Counted from the first letter of the stretch, positions 18,640-27,670 are shown. The stretch: 64,000 nucleotides of DNA from Neobacillus niacini NBRC 15566 (GCF_001591505.1 NZ_BCVA01000001.1:62001-126000); one strand, 5' to 3'. Notes: generated by a model not told the origin, from the sequence alone. A program made the numbers and translations.

Positions 18640-19506
18640 CTATTCGCAAAAAATATGTTTCCCAATTCGTTTGATTTGTGGTCTTGACCAAATCCACTTG
18701 CTTGTAGCTGTTGCCGGATTAAAATAATAAAGTGCTTCGCCAGTAGGATCAATGCCATTAATGGCGTCCAAAACTGCTTTTTTAGCTGTTGCATTCGGGG
18801 TAAGCCAAATTTGTCCATCGGCAACAGCCGTAAAGGCACCAGGTTCAAAAATAACTCCTGACACTGTGTTTGGAAAGGAAGCGCTATTGACTCTATTTAG
18901 AATAACAGCTGCTACTGCCACTTGACCTGTATATGGTTCACCCCTTGATTCTCCATATACAGCATTAGCCATCAATTGAATATCATTACTTGAGAATCCA
19001 CCTGGAGTATTAGCCGCAGTTGGTTTAGTTGGTGCAGCTTTTGGAGCAGGTGCAGCCGGTTTTGGACTAGGTGCTTTGGCAGGAGCTTTAGCTGGTGCTT
19101 TTGACTGTGGTGCACTCTGCTTATTTTGATCTACTCCACCGTAATGTGTAAATTTATTTCCTTTATTGATTTGTTCCTTCACAAACTGTTTATTATATTT
19201 ACTTGCTTTGACCAATTTTGCTTTTGTTTCCGTTCCTGCTAGGCCATCGATAGGTAACCCGAACTCATATTGAAAATTCCTTAATGCCCAATAAGTGCTC
19301 CAACCGAACACTCCATCAATTTTCTTATTGTAAAATCCCAAATACTGAAGTCTAGATTGAAGCTCAATGACATCATCTCCAACCGCACCTTGCTGGATAA
19401 CCTGATTAGAGAATGCAAATGCCCTGTTGTTCTCTAGAAACGTAAATGGCATTATACAAAGGGAGATTAAGATTGGAATAGTCAATGTTACGATTTTCTT
19501 CTTCAT
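18640..19506 (-). CDS. sleB: Spore cortex-lytic enzyme SleB
   Basis: SleB is a lytic transglycosylase that cuts muramic-delta-lactam cortex peptidoglycan during germination. The 288-residue protein has a signal peptide (residues 1 to about 32), a PG_binding_1 domain (about 38-95, with GVFGWSTYWALRNFQ), an alanine/proline/lysine-rich linker (about 130-165) and the catalytic SleB domain (170-288) with the glutamate in YGESRGE. It is the first gene of the sleB-ypeB pair. Confidence 0.96.
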   Translation of the reverse strand: MKKKIVTLTIPILISLCIMPFTFLENNRAFAFSNQVIQQGAVGDDVIELQSRLQYLGFYNKKIDGVFGWSTYWALRNFQYEFGLPIDGLAGTETKAKLVKASKYNKQFVKEQINKGNKFTHYGGVDQNKQSAPQSKAPAKAPAKAPSPKPAAPAPKAAPTKPTAANTPGGFSSNDIQLMANAVYGESRGEPYTGQVAVAAVILNRVNSASFPNTVSGVIFEPGAFTAVADGQIWLTPNATAKKAVLDAINGIDPTGEALYYFNPATATSKWIWSRPQIKRIGKHIFCE

Positions 19507-19575
19507 GGTAATGTAACCCCCAGTTGTAAATCTTTTTAGATGTAGGCCTATTTTTTGTCATAATGGCAAATTTAT

Positions 19576-19636
19576 TCAAAAAAAATTCCCTTCATTTAGA
19601 ATGAAGAGAATTCTTCATTAGGAATGAAAGGAATTT
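19576..19636 (-). terminator. prsW terminator
   Basis: AATTCC-TTCATT (19584-19596) and AATGAA-GGAATT (19623-19635) form a long imperfect stem followed on the minus strand by eight T. Its first arm lies inside the last codons of prsW. Confidence 0.75.
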
Positions 19637-20307
19637 TGAGCTGAATATTGTTTTTTCTTATGGTTAGTTGTTAATATTCTCGCAAGCTTAACCTTCCTTA
19701 AACCAAACCACCAAAGAAAAATCATAAAAGGTAAAATAATATATAACCAGTTTTCTTGTGAAATTAATATATAATCATAAAATCCATGAAGTATGAATGG
19801 AAAAAGTAAGGAGATAACTACCCATTTTGCCTTTTTTCCATCTGTGAATTTTGCTTTACCGATGTAAAATCCCATAATGACTCCAAATAGAGCATGGCTG
19901 GAAACAGGTAGAAGCGCCCTCGCCATCGCATGTTCAATTCCATTAGCAATTAAATAAAAAATATTTTCGACGGTGGCAAAACCAAGCGATACTGCCACAC
20001 CATAGACAATTCCATCGAATGGCTCATCAAAATCCACATGCTGGTAAATAGCATAAAAAAGGATAAACCATTTGAAAAATTCCTCTAGAAGGCTTGAGGA
20101 AAGGAATGCTTCAATAAAACCAGATTTGATTATATTCTCTGTATGAAGTACATGCTGAATAAACATGATTGGAAACACTAGCAGAACACCAAACATAAAG
20201 GTTCTTAAAACTACGGTTATGGGTTCTGACTCATATTCATCTTTTAAATAAAAGTAACTTAATAGGGCCAGTCCGGGGGCAATACCGGCTGATAAAATTC
20301 CCAGCAT
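19618..20307 (-). CDS. prsW: Intramembrane protease PrsW
   Basis: PrsW makes the site-1 cut in anti-sigma factor RsiW, releasing sigma-W under envelope stress. The 229-residue polytopic protein has about seven hydrophobic segments and the conserved glutamate pair LLEEFFKW near residue 74, with later histidines in SSHALFG and LHGFYDY typical of the family. The C-terminal tail is basic and glutamine-rich. The neighbours sleB and ypdA are as in B. subtilis. No rsiW is in the window. Confidence 0.93.
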   Translation of the reverse strand: MLGILSAGIAPGLALLSYFYLKDEYESEPITVVLRTFMFGVLLVFPIMFIQHVLHTENIIKSGFIEAFLSSSLLEEFFKWFILFYAIYQHVDFDEPFDGIVYGVAVSLGFATVENIFYLIANGIEHAMARALLPVSSHALFGVIMGFYIGKAKFTDGKKAKWVVISLLFPFILHGFYDYILISQENWLYIILPFMIFLWWFGLRKVKLARILTTNHKKKQYSAQNSFHS

Positions 20308-20401
20308 GGTTAATCCTCATTTCAATCAATTCGTTACTTTAATCCTAACATGATATTGTCATTAATTAAATGAAAGATTAAATCCATTTATGAATGGCCG
20401 A

Positions 20402-21358
20402 TTAAAAATTTATTTTTTCTAGTCCACTAGCAAGTGCCACTGCTAATTTAATTCTAGCCTTTTTGGAATCATTATCACTTCCGAGGATGACTCCCTTATT
20501 ATAAAGGTCATAAGCGCTTCCTTTATAATCATAAGTTGTATAAACAGAACCTTCTTCCGCACTAGTTGTGACCACTAAGACAATGCCTTCGGAAAGTGAT
20601 TTTTCTATTTCCTCCATCATTTGAGGTGCTACTTGACCTCGTCCAACACCTTCAAGGATAATTCCTTTTACCCCGGACTCTCTCGCAGCTCTAATAAATT
20701 TTCCATCAGCACCAATATAACATTTTATGATATCTACTTGTGGTACTGGTGATTGGATGGCAAAGTATTCACGCTTTATTGGCTTTTGAAAGATCTGAAC
20801 AACATCATTATCGATGATTCCTAGATAGCCAAACCCAAATACGTTAAAACCTTGAATATTAGAGGCATGTTCTTTCTTTACATACCTTGCAGCAAAGATA
20901 CGTTCATTAAACACGACAACAGCACCCGCATTTAACAAGTCCTCTGAACAGGCAGAGTATATAGCATGTCTTAAGTTTATATAAACATCGCTTCCTAATT
21001 CCTCCGGGGAACGTTGAGATCCAGTTATAACCACAGGTCTTGAATCTTTTATAGTTAAATCAAGAAAGTACGCTGTTTCTTCAAGAGTATCGGTACCATG
21101 TGTTACCACGACTCCAGAAACGGTATCATCCTCATAATATTTTTCGATTTTATTCTTTAAGAGGACTAGGTCATCAAATGTAATATGTATACTTGCCTTT
21201 TGAAATACAGATTCGATTATAACTTCGATATCATTTGGCAGATTACACATTGCTGCCAGTTCTTCGCCTGTTAGCTCACCTGAAGCTAATTTCCCGGATT
21301 CCTTATTCGTTTTACTGGCAATCGTTCCTCCAGTGGTTAACAATACAACCTTTTTCAT
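20402..21358 (-). CDS. ansA: Asparaginase (type I, cytoplasmic)
   Basis: This enzyme hydrolyses L-asparagine to aspartate and ammonia. The 318-residue protein has both catalytic signatures, TTGGTIAS near the N-terminus and THGTDTLEETA near residue 88, and has no signal peptide. The start at 21358 follows GGGTGA, whose TGA is the ypdA stop, so the two genes are tightly linked. Symbol caution: B. subtilis ansA is in the ansAB operon elsewhere, and this is a separately located paralogue or orthologue. Confidence 0.88.
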   Translation of the reverse strand: MKKVVLLTTGGTIASKTNKESGKLASGELTGEELAAMCNLPNDIEVIIESVFQKASIHITFDDLVLLKNKIEKYYEDDTVSGVVVTHGTDTLEETAYFLDLTIKDSRPVVITGSQRSPEELGSDVYINLRHAIYSACSEDLLNAGAVVVFNERIFAARYVKKEHASNIQGFNVFGFGYLGIIDNDVVQIFQKPIKREYFAIQSPVPQVDIIKCYIGADGKFIRAARESGVKGIILEGVGRGQVAPQMMEEIEKSLSEGIVLVVTTSAEEGSVYTTYDYKGSAYDLYNKGVILGSDNDSKKARIKLAVALASGLEKINF

Positions 21359-21363
21359 TTTTT

Positions 21364-22335
21364 TCACCCTTTCATTACTCTTTCTTTGATTGATTGTGCA
21401 ATAAGTCCACCATGGAACCTGCCATTTTCAATAAATATTTCGTTTGCGTTATTACCAGCAGCGATAACTCCTGCGATAAAAATCCCTTCAACGTTTGTTT
21501 CCATTGTGTCAGGATTAAATAATGGTCTACCGGATTCCTCATCAATTAATATTCCCATCTTTTTTAGGAATTGGTGATCTGGTCTGTATCCAGTCATCGC
21601 AAAAACAAATTCATTGTATATTGACTTTTCTTCTCCATCTTTTTTATATCGCACCTGATCTTCCGTTATTTTTATGATATGAGAATCAAACTCCATTGTA
21701 ATAATACCGCTTCGTACTAATGCTTCAAATTCCGGGAGTATCCATGGCTTGATACTAGAGGAATATTCTTTTCCACGATATAAAACAGTTACTCTTGCAC
21801 CTGCTTTTACGAGCTCAATCGCTGCGTCTACACTAGAATTTTTTCCGCCGATTACACAGACATCCTTATCAAAATATGGATGTGCTTCTTTAAAATAATG
21901 AGATACCTTCGGCAAATCTTCCCCAGGAATATTCATATAGTTTGGGTGGTCATAGTATCCTGTAGCAATCACAACAAATCGAGATTGATACATTTGTCTA
22001 TCCGATATTACTTGAAATTGTTCTCCTTCTTTAAAAACACTTGAAACTTTTTCAAAAGAATTGATACGCAGTTTTTTCCTTTTTACAACATCCCGGTAGT
22101 ATACAAGCGCTTGATTTCTTTTAGGTTTATAACTTTCAGTAATAAATGGGACTTCTCCGATTTCCAATTTTTCACTTGTACTAAAAAACGTTTGATGTGT
22201 CGGATAATGGTAGATTGCATTTACAACATTCCCTTTTTCAATAACAAGCGGATTAAGCCCTATTTCTTTAAAGGCAATGGCTGCAGCTAAGCCGCATGGT
22301 CCACCACCGACTATAATAATATCTTCTATTTGCAA
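21364..22335 (-). CDS. ypdA: YpdA family bacillithiol disulfide reductase (putative)
   Basis: YpdA (Bdr) is an FAD/NADPH flavoenzyme that reduces oxidised bacillithiol. The 323-residue protein has the dinucleotide motif VGGGPCGLAAA at the N-terminus, whose cysteine is the redox-active residue in this family, and a second nucleotide-binding motif VIGGKNSSVD. I place the start at the TTG (22333-22335) after GAGGTGATC because it gives exactly the B. subtilis N-terminal length. It lies next to gudB, as in B. subtilis. Confidence 0.93.
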   Translation of the reverse strand: MQIEDIIIVGGGPCGLAAAIAFKEIGLNPLVIEKGNVVNAIYHYPTHQTFFSTSEKLEIGEVPFITESYKPKRNQALVYYRDVVKRKKLRINSFEKVSSVFKEGEQFQVISDRQMYQSRFVVIATGYYDHPNYMNIPGEDLPKVSHYFKEAHPYFDKDVCVIGGKNSSVDAAIELVKAGARVTVLYRGKEYSSSIKPWILPEFEALVRSGIITMEFDSHIIKITEDQVRYKKDGEEKSIYNEFVFAMTGYRPDHQFLKKMGILIDEESGRPLFNPDTMETNVEGIFIAGVIAAGNNANEIFIENGRFHGGLIAQSIKERVMKG

Positions 22336-22362
22336 ATTGATCACCTCAATTTATTATTCCAC

Positions 22363-22396
22363 AAAAAACTCCTACCGTCATATGATAGGAGTTTTT
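22363..22396. terminator. gudB terminator
   Basis: AAAAACTCCTA (22364-22374) and TAGGAGTTTTT (22386-22396) form a perfect 11-bp stem with an 11-nt loop, between gudB and ypdA. Confidence 0.9.
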
Positions 22397-22422
22397 CCAA
22401 TATGTTTCAATACGTAATGTTT

Positions 22423-23700
22423 TTAAATCCATCCTCTAAAACGGCTTGCTTCAGCCATTTTACGAACACCAACCATGTATGCGGCCAAGCGCATATCTAC
22501 ACGTCGAGTTTGGGCTGTTTCATAAATATTATTAAATGATTTCACCATTACTTTTTCGAGTTTTTCTTCCACTTCTTCCTCAGACCAGTAATAACCTTGG
22601 TTATTCTGTACCCATTCAAAATAGGAAACAGTTACGCCTCCAGCAGAAGCAAGTACATCCGGAACCAGTAACACACCACGTTCGGTTAGTATCTCAGTTG
22701 CCTCAAGTGTTGTTGGTCCATTAGCAGCCTCTACAACGATTCCAGCACGAATATTATGTGCATTATCAGCTGTAATTTGATTTTCTATGGCAGCAGGTAC
22801 AAGAATATCACAATCAAGTTCTAACAGTTCCTTATTCGAGATTGTGTTATTAAATAACTTTGTAACAGTACCAAAACTATCACGGCGGTCTAAAAGATAG
22901 TCAATATCAAGACCCTCAGGATCATATAAAGCACCATAAGCATCGGAAATACCTACAACCTTCGCTCCTGCATCATGCATGAATTTTGACAAATAGCTTC
23001 CCGCATTACCGAAGCCTTGAACTACCACCCGTGCACCTTCAATTTGGATTCCCTTTCTTTTAGCTGCCTCACGGATACAAATGGTTACACCCTTTGCAGT
23101 AGCAGATTCACGCCCATGTGAGCCCCCTAGAACCAGAGGCTTACCAGTAATAAATCCCGGAGAGTTAAATTCATCAATACGGCTATACTCATCCATCATC
23201 CAAGCCATAATTTGGGAATTTGTAAAAACATCTGGTGCAGGAATATCTTTTGTAGGACCTACGATTTGACTTATGGCTCGTACATATCCACGACTTAATC
23301 TTTCAAGTTCTCTAAATGACATATCACGCGGGTCACAAATAATTCCGCCTTTTCCACCGCCATATGGCAGGTCAACAATACCACATTTCAAGCTCATCCA
23401 AATGGAAAGGGCCTTTACCTCTGTCTCCGAAACATTTGGATGAAACCTTATCCCACCCTTTGTCGGACCGACTGCGTCGTTGTGCTGCGCTCGGTAGCCG
23501 GTAAATATCTTAATTGAACCGTCATCCATTCTTATTGGAATTTTCACTGTCATCATACGTAAGGGCTCTTTTAAAAGCTCATATACTTCTTCAGGATAAC
23601 CTAACTTTTCAAGAGCTTTATGTATAACGGTCTGTGTTGAAGTTAATACATTATTTTCTTCCTCTTGATTAGTTTTTTCATTACCTTTTTCGGCTGACAT
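22423..23700 (-). CDS. gudB: NAD-dependent glutamate dehydrogenase
   Basis: GudB deaminates glutamate to 2-oxoglutarate. The 425-residue protein has the catalytic lysine motif PYGGGKGGI near residue 115, GFGNAGS for nucleotide binding and the C-terminal MGVR-like end. The laboratory strain B. subtilis 168 has an inactivating 9-bp duplication of a VKA tract; here the region reads SETEVKALSIW with a single VKA, so the gene should be active. Upstream are a sigma-A promoter and a perfect cre site. AGGAGG precedes the ATG. Confidence 0.95.
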   Translation of the reverse strand: MSAEKGNEKTNQEEENNVLTSTQTVIHKALEKLGYPEEVYELLKEPLRMMTVKIPIRMDDGSIKIFTGYRAQHNDAVGPTKGGIRFHPNVSETEVKALSIWMSLKCGIVDLPYGGGKGGIICDPRDMSFRELERLSRGYVRAISQIVGPTKDIPAPDVFTNSQIMAWMMDEYSRIDEFNSPGFITGKPLVLGGSHGRESATAKGVTICIREAAKRKGIQIEGARVVVQGFGNAGSYLSKFMHDAGAKVVGISDAYGALYDPEGLDIDYLLDRRDSFGTVTKLFNNTISNKELLELDCDILVPAAIENQITADNAHNIRAGIVVEAANGPTTLEATEILTERGVLLVPDVLASAGGVTVSYFEWVQNNQGYYWSEEEVEEKLEKVMVKSFNNIYETAQTRRVDMRLAAYMVGVRKMAEASRFRGWI

Positions 23701-23754
23701 CCTGTAAACCTCCTAGAAAAATCACTTTAACAAATGTTGTCGCTTTCAGACACA

Positions 23755-23782
23755 AGTATACACGTTTAAATGATTTATGCAA
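23755..23782 (-). promoter_or_regulatory. Sigma-A promoter of gudB
   Basis: On the minus strand, TTGCAT (23777-23782) and TATACT (23755-23760) are separated by 16 bp, and the start codon is about 54 bp downstream. Confidence 0.6.
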
Positions 23783-23821
23783 GATTAAAAATTCACTATT
23801 GACTATTTTCGAGCTATTGTT

Positions 23822-23836
23822 TGTAACCGCTTCCAT
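23822..23836 (-). promoter_or_regulatory. Perfect cre (CcpA) site upstream of gudB
   Basis: ATGGAAGCGGTTACA on the minus strand matches all defined positions of the cre consensus WTGNAARCGNWWNCA. It is about 40 bp upstream of the -35 of the gudB promoter, a location where CcpA often activates or where it may act by looping. Confidence 0.65.
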
Positions 23837-23862
23837 TCATATATACTGGGGTTTTTACCAAA

Positions 23863-23886
23863 AGAAAAAGGAGCGGCGGACTCCTA
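23863..23886 (-). terminator. mecB terminator
   Basis: AGGAG (23869-23873) and CTCCT (23881-23885) form a short stem followed on the minus strand by T-rich sequence, 28 bp after the mecB stop. Confidence 0.65.
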
Positions 23887-23913
23887 TTTACATTTCCTCA
23901 AAGCATCAGAAAT

Positions 23914-24495
23914 CTATTTAAAATATTTTTGAATCGTTTCCACCGCTTTACCTTCAACAATTCGTTTCCCATATTCTTCAAGTAAGTGTGTGCTTAGAAT
24001 GGATGGATTACCGTACTCGGATAAAAATGCTGCAATTTTCTCAATTATAGATGAATCAATGTTATTCATATTTAAGTAATATCGATTGTTATAAGAATAT
24101 AAACTTCCACCACATACTTTTAATGCAAATAGCCTATGAGAAAGTGCGATAATATCTTCAATACTTTCGAATTGATACAGTAGGTTTTCACAACCTTCAA
24201 CCCTTACTTGCATCTCCACAAAGCCATCAAACAAGACTTCTTCATCTTCAATATAATCGTCGACGGTTATGATCATAATCATCCCCTGAGCCTGCAAGGA
24301 AAAAATCTCAACTGCAACAGAACCCTGTATCTCAACATCAAATTCTTCACTTGCCTCCTCCAGCATGTCGTGAAAAAGTTGATGCCATTTTATAGAATCT
24401 TTCCAAATATCATCTTTGGAAAGTCCCCTTTCCAGTAAATCATCAGAGGTTAAAAAAATTTTTATCTTATTGACTGTTAAGCGTTCTAAGCGCAT
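23914..24495 (-). CDS. mecB: Adaptor protein MecB (YpbH), MecA paralogue
   Basis: MecA-family adaptors deliver substrates to the ClpCP protease. The 193-residue protein begins MRLERLTVNKIKIFLTSDDL, the typical MecA N-terminal substrate-binding domain, followed by an acidic middle and a C-terminal ClpC-binding domain. B. subtilis has two: MecA, and YpbH/MecB next to the ypb genes. The location beside ypbG and gudB identifies this one as YpbH. AGGGGGC precedes the ATG. Confidence 0.88.
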   Translation of the reverse strand: MRLERLTVNKIKIFLTSDDLLERGLSKDDIWKDSIKWHQLFHDMLEEASEEFDVEIQGSVAVEIFSLQAQGMIMIITVDDYIEDEEVLFDGFVEMQVRVEGCENLLYQFESIEDIIALSHRLFALKVCGGSLYSYNNRYYLNMNNIDSSIIEKIAAFLSEYGNPSILSTHLLEEYGKRIVEGKAVETIQKYFK

Positions 24496-24566
24496 GCTCT
24501 TTTGCCCCCTGCCGTGACATAACTCTTATCCCTAGTGTATGTCAATGGCTTTGGTTGGTGCTTTGT

Positions 24567-25478
24567 CTAAAATACCATCCTTTCCAAAAGCCACATTTCC
24601 CATTCATTCCTTGTTTGTCCAAAAATAAAGGATGCGTATTGACCTTTTTCAGATGGTTTTATGGCGGTTATAGCCTTACCTCCAAGTCCAATCGTAATAT
24701 CCCTATGTTTCAACGATAGGTGTTTAACCAATGAAAGTACTTCTGTTAACTCTTCTTGGACTTCACAGAAAATGATGATTAAATCTGGATGAATCATATC
24801 CGTTATTTGATTATGCTCACCTTCTGAATAAATTTTACCTATATTTATAACTTGAACACCACGTTTTTGTAAATAAAAAGTAAACAATAGCAGATCAGTA
24901 TTATCCTGATCCTCAGCCCAGTTTATACAGATAGCTTTATTATGATGTACATTAATAGGAAAGCTGTTAATAATCATCGTAATTCTAGCTTTTATAAGCG
25001 AAGAGGAAAAATACTTTTGTGCAGGTATTATTTTCCCTGAGACAAAAGAATCCTCTATTTTCTTTAAAATCTGACCAAAAATATCAATAATTACTTTTTC
25101 CATTGTGAAGATACTAAACATATTATTAATAATTTCGGCTATCCGCTCATGCTCAAAGTGAGTTAAGGCTTCATAAAGAGAGTCTGTTATATTGATTAGT
25201 GGATTTCCCTGATTAAGGGTTAAGGTTTCTGAATCCATTAGCGATTGATTGTGCCCCAGTAAAGAGACGGCCTGACTAATAGTAAATCCCTGATTAACCT
25301 TCTTTATTAACCACTGAAGTATTTTGATATGCTCTTCTGTATATAATCGATGGCCAGCTTCATTTCGAACTGGAGCAATCATTTGATATCTTCTTTCCCA
25401 CGCTCTTAGCGTTCCTGGCTGAATCCCCAACATTAATGCAGCCGCTTTAATATTATATTTACCTTCTTGGTCGTCCAT
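24567..25478 (-). CDS. MerR family regulator with degenerate cobalamin-binding module
   Basis: The 303-residue protein has a MerR-type winged helix at the N-terminus (IKAAALMLGIQPGTLRAWER near 8-30, then RNEAGHRLYTEEH) followed by a helical bundle and an alpha/beta domain laid out like the B12 module of CarH/LitR light-sensing repressors. The helix-bundle ligand motif that reads AQEHF in B12 binders is AQKYF here, and no DxHxxG is present (the place reads EDQDNTD). Cobalamin binding is therefore unlikely. B. subtilis has no gene here. The start at 25478 follows GGAGGA. The target genes are unknown. Confidence 0.75.
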   Translation of the reverse strand: MDDQEGKYNIKAAALMLGIQPGTLRAWERRYQMIAPVRNEAGHRLYTEEHIKILQWLIKKVNQGFTISQAVSLLGHNQSLMDSETLTLNQGNPLINITDSLYEALTHFEHERIAEIINNMFSIFTMEKVIIDIFGQILKKIEDSFVSGKIIPAQKYFSSSLIKARITMIINSFPINVHHNKAICINWAEDQDNTDLLLFTFYLQKRGVQVINIGKIYSEGEHNQITDMIHPDLIIIFCEVQEELTEVLSLVKHLSLKHRDITIGLGGKAITAIKPSEKGQYASFIFGQTRNEWEMWLLERMVF

Positions 25479-25519
25479 CCTGATTCCTCCGACATTTAAC
25501 AAACCATTCTTGAAAAAAA

Positions 25520-26296
25520 TTAACTACCTTTTTTGATTGTGATCAAATGACACTGTGCAGGTGCCCCTAACCTTAACGGGACCCCTGTCGTACCATACCC
25601 ATTACTAATTAAAATAGTAGTATTATCTAATTTTTCTACTTTCCCTTTTTCAAATGGACTGTAACCCAAAATATGTATTTGTCCACCATGAGTATGACCA
25701 CTTAGCACAAGACGAATATTATGTTCTGGCAATATTTTATCTGTGATATCCGGGTAGTGACTTGCTAATATTTTAAAGCTGTTATTCTCCGCGTCTAACA
25801 ACGCCAAGTCCAATCTGTCTCTCCCTTGACCTAGTTCATCCACACCAAGCAAAGATATTTTATCACCATTTTTAGATTCAAAGATAGCTGAAGTATTATC
25901 TAAAACTTTTATTCCATAATCCAAGAGTATGGCATCTAATTTACGAAAGTCAGTTTCATAATCATTATTGCCCCATACAAAATATACAGGACCTACCTGT
26001 TTCAATTTCTCTAGATTTTTCTTAACCCTTGGAAAAGGAACCTTCTTCTCCGTTAAATCCCCGCCAATTATTACAATATCAGTTTTTCCTTTTACTGCAT
26101 TGATAATATCATCTGAAATGAGGCGCTTATGTATATCAGAGATAAAAAATATTGATACCGCTCCGAATGACTCTGGAAAGTCTTCAAAGGTCATTTTATG
26201 ATGTACCACATGATTGAGGAATGCTTCTTTAGCCATATATAAGATTAAAGCTATTCCCAGAATTAAAAGTAAAACAAAAACAAAAATAATATTCAT
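25520..26296 (-). CDS. ypbG: Metallophosphoesterase YpbG
   Basis: This is a membrane-anchored calcineurin-like phosphoesterase of unknown substrate. The 258-residue protein has an N-terminal transmembrane helix (residues 2-20) and all metal-binding motifs in order: SDIH, GGDLTEK, GNND and SGHTHGGQ. The family includes lipid and nucleotide phosphoesterases. Its place beside mecB matches B. subtilis ypbG. Confidence 0.87.
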   Translation of the reverse strand: MNIIFVFVLLLILGIALILYMAKEAFLNHVVHHKMTFEDFPESFGAVSIFFISDIHKRLISDDIINAVKGKTDIVIIGGDLTEKKVPFPRVKKNLEKLKQVGPVYFVWGNNDYETDFRKLDAILLDYGIKVLDNTSAIFESKNGDKISLLGVDELGQGRDRLDLALLDAENNSFKILASHYPDITDKILPEHNIRLVLSGHTHGGQIHILGYSPFEKGKVEKLDNTTILISNGYGTTGVPLRLGAPAQCHLITIKKGS

Positions 26297-26367
26297 TCAA
26301 TTCCCCTTTTCCCTTCTAAGGTGTCCTACGGAAATCATACCATAAAGAAAACTAAAACTAAAAACAA

Positions 26368-26610
26368 CTAAAGCTTGCTCCTTTTTTTCTTTAATCCCTT
26401 CTTTATAAGTTTCAGAATCTCTTGAATTTGTTGTACACTTACACCTAATCCGAAGAAAAAAGCGAATAAGGCAGCAAAAAATTCCAATGGATAAATAATC
26501 GGTCCGACCAAAATATCAGAAATATGAAATGGATAAGTAATTGGAAACCATTCAATAAATAAATACCCGCACAGAAGAATAAAAAACATCCGCCAGATTA
26601 ACTTCAACAC
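26368..26610 (-). CDS. Small membrane protein of unknown function
   Basis: I do not recognise this 80-residue protein. It has two hydrophobic segments (about residues 4-18 and 31-55) and a lysine-rich tail (LKLIKKGLKKKRSKL). The GTG at 26610 is chosen because GGGAGGG ends 6 nt before it; the upstream ATG would put that site inside the gene. It follows ypbG's upstream region and precedes the CBS protein in a block not present at this place in B. subtilis. Confidence 0.65.
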   Translation of the reverse strand: MLKLIWRMFFILLCGYLFIEWFPITYPFHISDILVGPIIYPLEFFAALFAFFFGLGVSVQQIQEILKLIKKGLKKKRSKL

Positions 26611-26667
26611 AAAAATCCCTCCCATAGATTGTATGAGAAGGATTTAATTTCTTTCCAATTCGATTAA

Positions 26668-27300
26668 CTAATCTTCCTGTATACTTAAGATCCGGAAACC
26701 TTGTTCTTCCAGTTTCTTTGTAAACCGATCGATATTATCTTTCTTTTCAACCTTCATAACAATTCTTCGAACTAATTTATCAGTCTCATCAAACGTTACA
26801 AGTGAAATAATATGTTCATGGAAGTGATGGGCAATTTCAGAAAGCCTAGCAATTCGACCTTCTGTTTCTACCGAAGTAAAGGCAATCCGTACCCCTGGAC
26901 GGTTTACACCGAAAGCGCTCTGAAAAGTGGATAGTACATCTGACCGTGTCACAACCCCTAGGAATTTACGGTTTGAGTCAACCACCGCTAATAATGGAAA
27001 ATCCTTTAAATCTAGAAGTGTTTTTTCAAAAACTTCTTCGCCCACTAAAAACTTTTCCTGATGGGTTGCAACATCTTTAACTGTGATGGTATTTATATAC
27101 TCTTCTTTTGATTTGCCGGAATGAAAGTAGCTCTCATAAATCTTGTAACGTGTTGCTACCCCTATATACTTTTCTCCTTGTAAAACTGGAACTCCATCAA
27201 TTTCATTTTTCTCTAATTGTTCTAATGCAACAGCCAATGTTGTGTCTTCTTGTACCGTCACACAGGCATGATTTGGAATCATCATATTTTTAACAAACAC
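26668..27300 (-). CDS. CBS-domain pair with C-terminal ACT-like domain
   Basis: The 210-residue protein has two CBS motifs (residues about 1-60 and 72-130, ending GVATRYKIYESYF and GVVTRSDVLSTF) and a C-terminal ACT-like region (RPGVRIAFTS to the end). This layout resembles AcuB of B. subtilis and the c-di-AMP receptor CbpA of Listeria. It probably senses an adenine nucleotide, but the ligand cannot be fixed from sequence. The start is GTG at 27300 after GAGGTGATGG. Confidence 0.75.
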   Translation of the reverse strand: MFVKNMMIPNHACVTVQEDTTLAVALEQLEKNEIDGVPVLQGEKYIGVATRYKIYESYFHSGKSKEEYINTITVKDVATHQEKFLVGEEVFEKTLLDLKDFPLLAVVDSNRKFLGVVTRSDVLSTFQSAFGVNRPGVRIAFTSVETEGRIARLSEIAHHFHEHIISLVTFDETDKLVRRIVMKVEKKDNIDRFTKKLEEQGFRILSIQED

Positions 27301-27381
27301 TATCCATCACCTCTAAGTAATTATCCTTCCTATTTATACTTCAACAAAACATTGGGAATATCCTTTTTATTTCAATATTAT

Positions 27382-27411
27382 GTCATGAATCTAGAGATTT
27401 TTCATATTTAT
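27382..27411 (+). promoter_or_regulatory. Sigma-E promoter candidate for cotJABC
   Basis: GTCATGAAT (27382-27390) and CATATTTAT (27403-27411) resemble sigma-E -35 and -10 elements with a 12-bp spacer, about 30 bp upstream of cotJA. The cotJ operon is sigma-E dependent in B. subtilis. Confidence 0.6.
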
Positions 27412-27439
27412 TAATGATATTAATCAAGGGAGGGCTACT

Positions 27440-27670
27440 ATGTTTACACTATATAAAACTTGGCACCCTATTGCTAGTCCATTTGACCCCTGCAAGCCGA
27501 TTCTAGAAAAAACTTTTTCTACTCCGCCGAATCTATATATCGGATTCCAGCCGCCAAATTTGCCTCAATTCTCACCACAGGAAGCACTAAGAGCAGGAAC
27601 ACTGTGGAAAGCTTTTTACGATCCCTACTTCAACCCATTTGAGTTAGCCAAAGGGGGAAACCCTAGATGA
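27440..27670 (+). CDS. cotJA: Spore coat associated protein CotJA
   Basis: CotJA is a small coat-associated protein whose stability depends on CotJC. The 76-residue protein is proline- and phenylalanine-rich, with the family stretch PPNLYIGFQPPNLPQFSP. GGGAGGG precedes the ATG. Its stop overlaps the cotJB start by 4 bp (ATGA). Confidence 0.93.
   Translation: MFTLYKTWHPIASPFDPCKPILEKTFSTPPNLYIGFQPPNLPQFSPQEALRAGTLWKAFYDPYFNPFELAKGGNPR

Noticed and set aside
19507-19570. Sigma-G promoter for sleB
   Set aside because: A TGAATA and a CATCTAA are present, but the spacing (30 bp) does not fit; no convincing pair was found.
22423-23700. Inactivated gudB allele
   Set aside because: The 9-bp duplication found in B. 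subtilis 168 is absent and the frame is full length.
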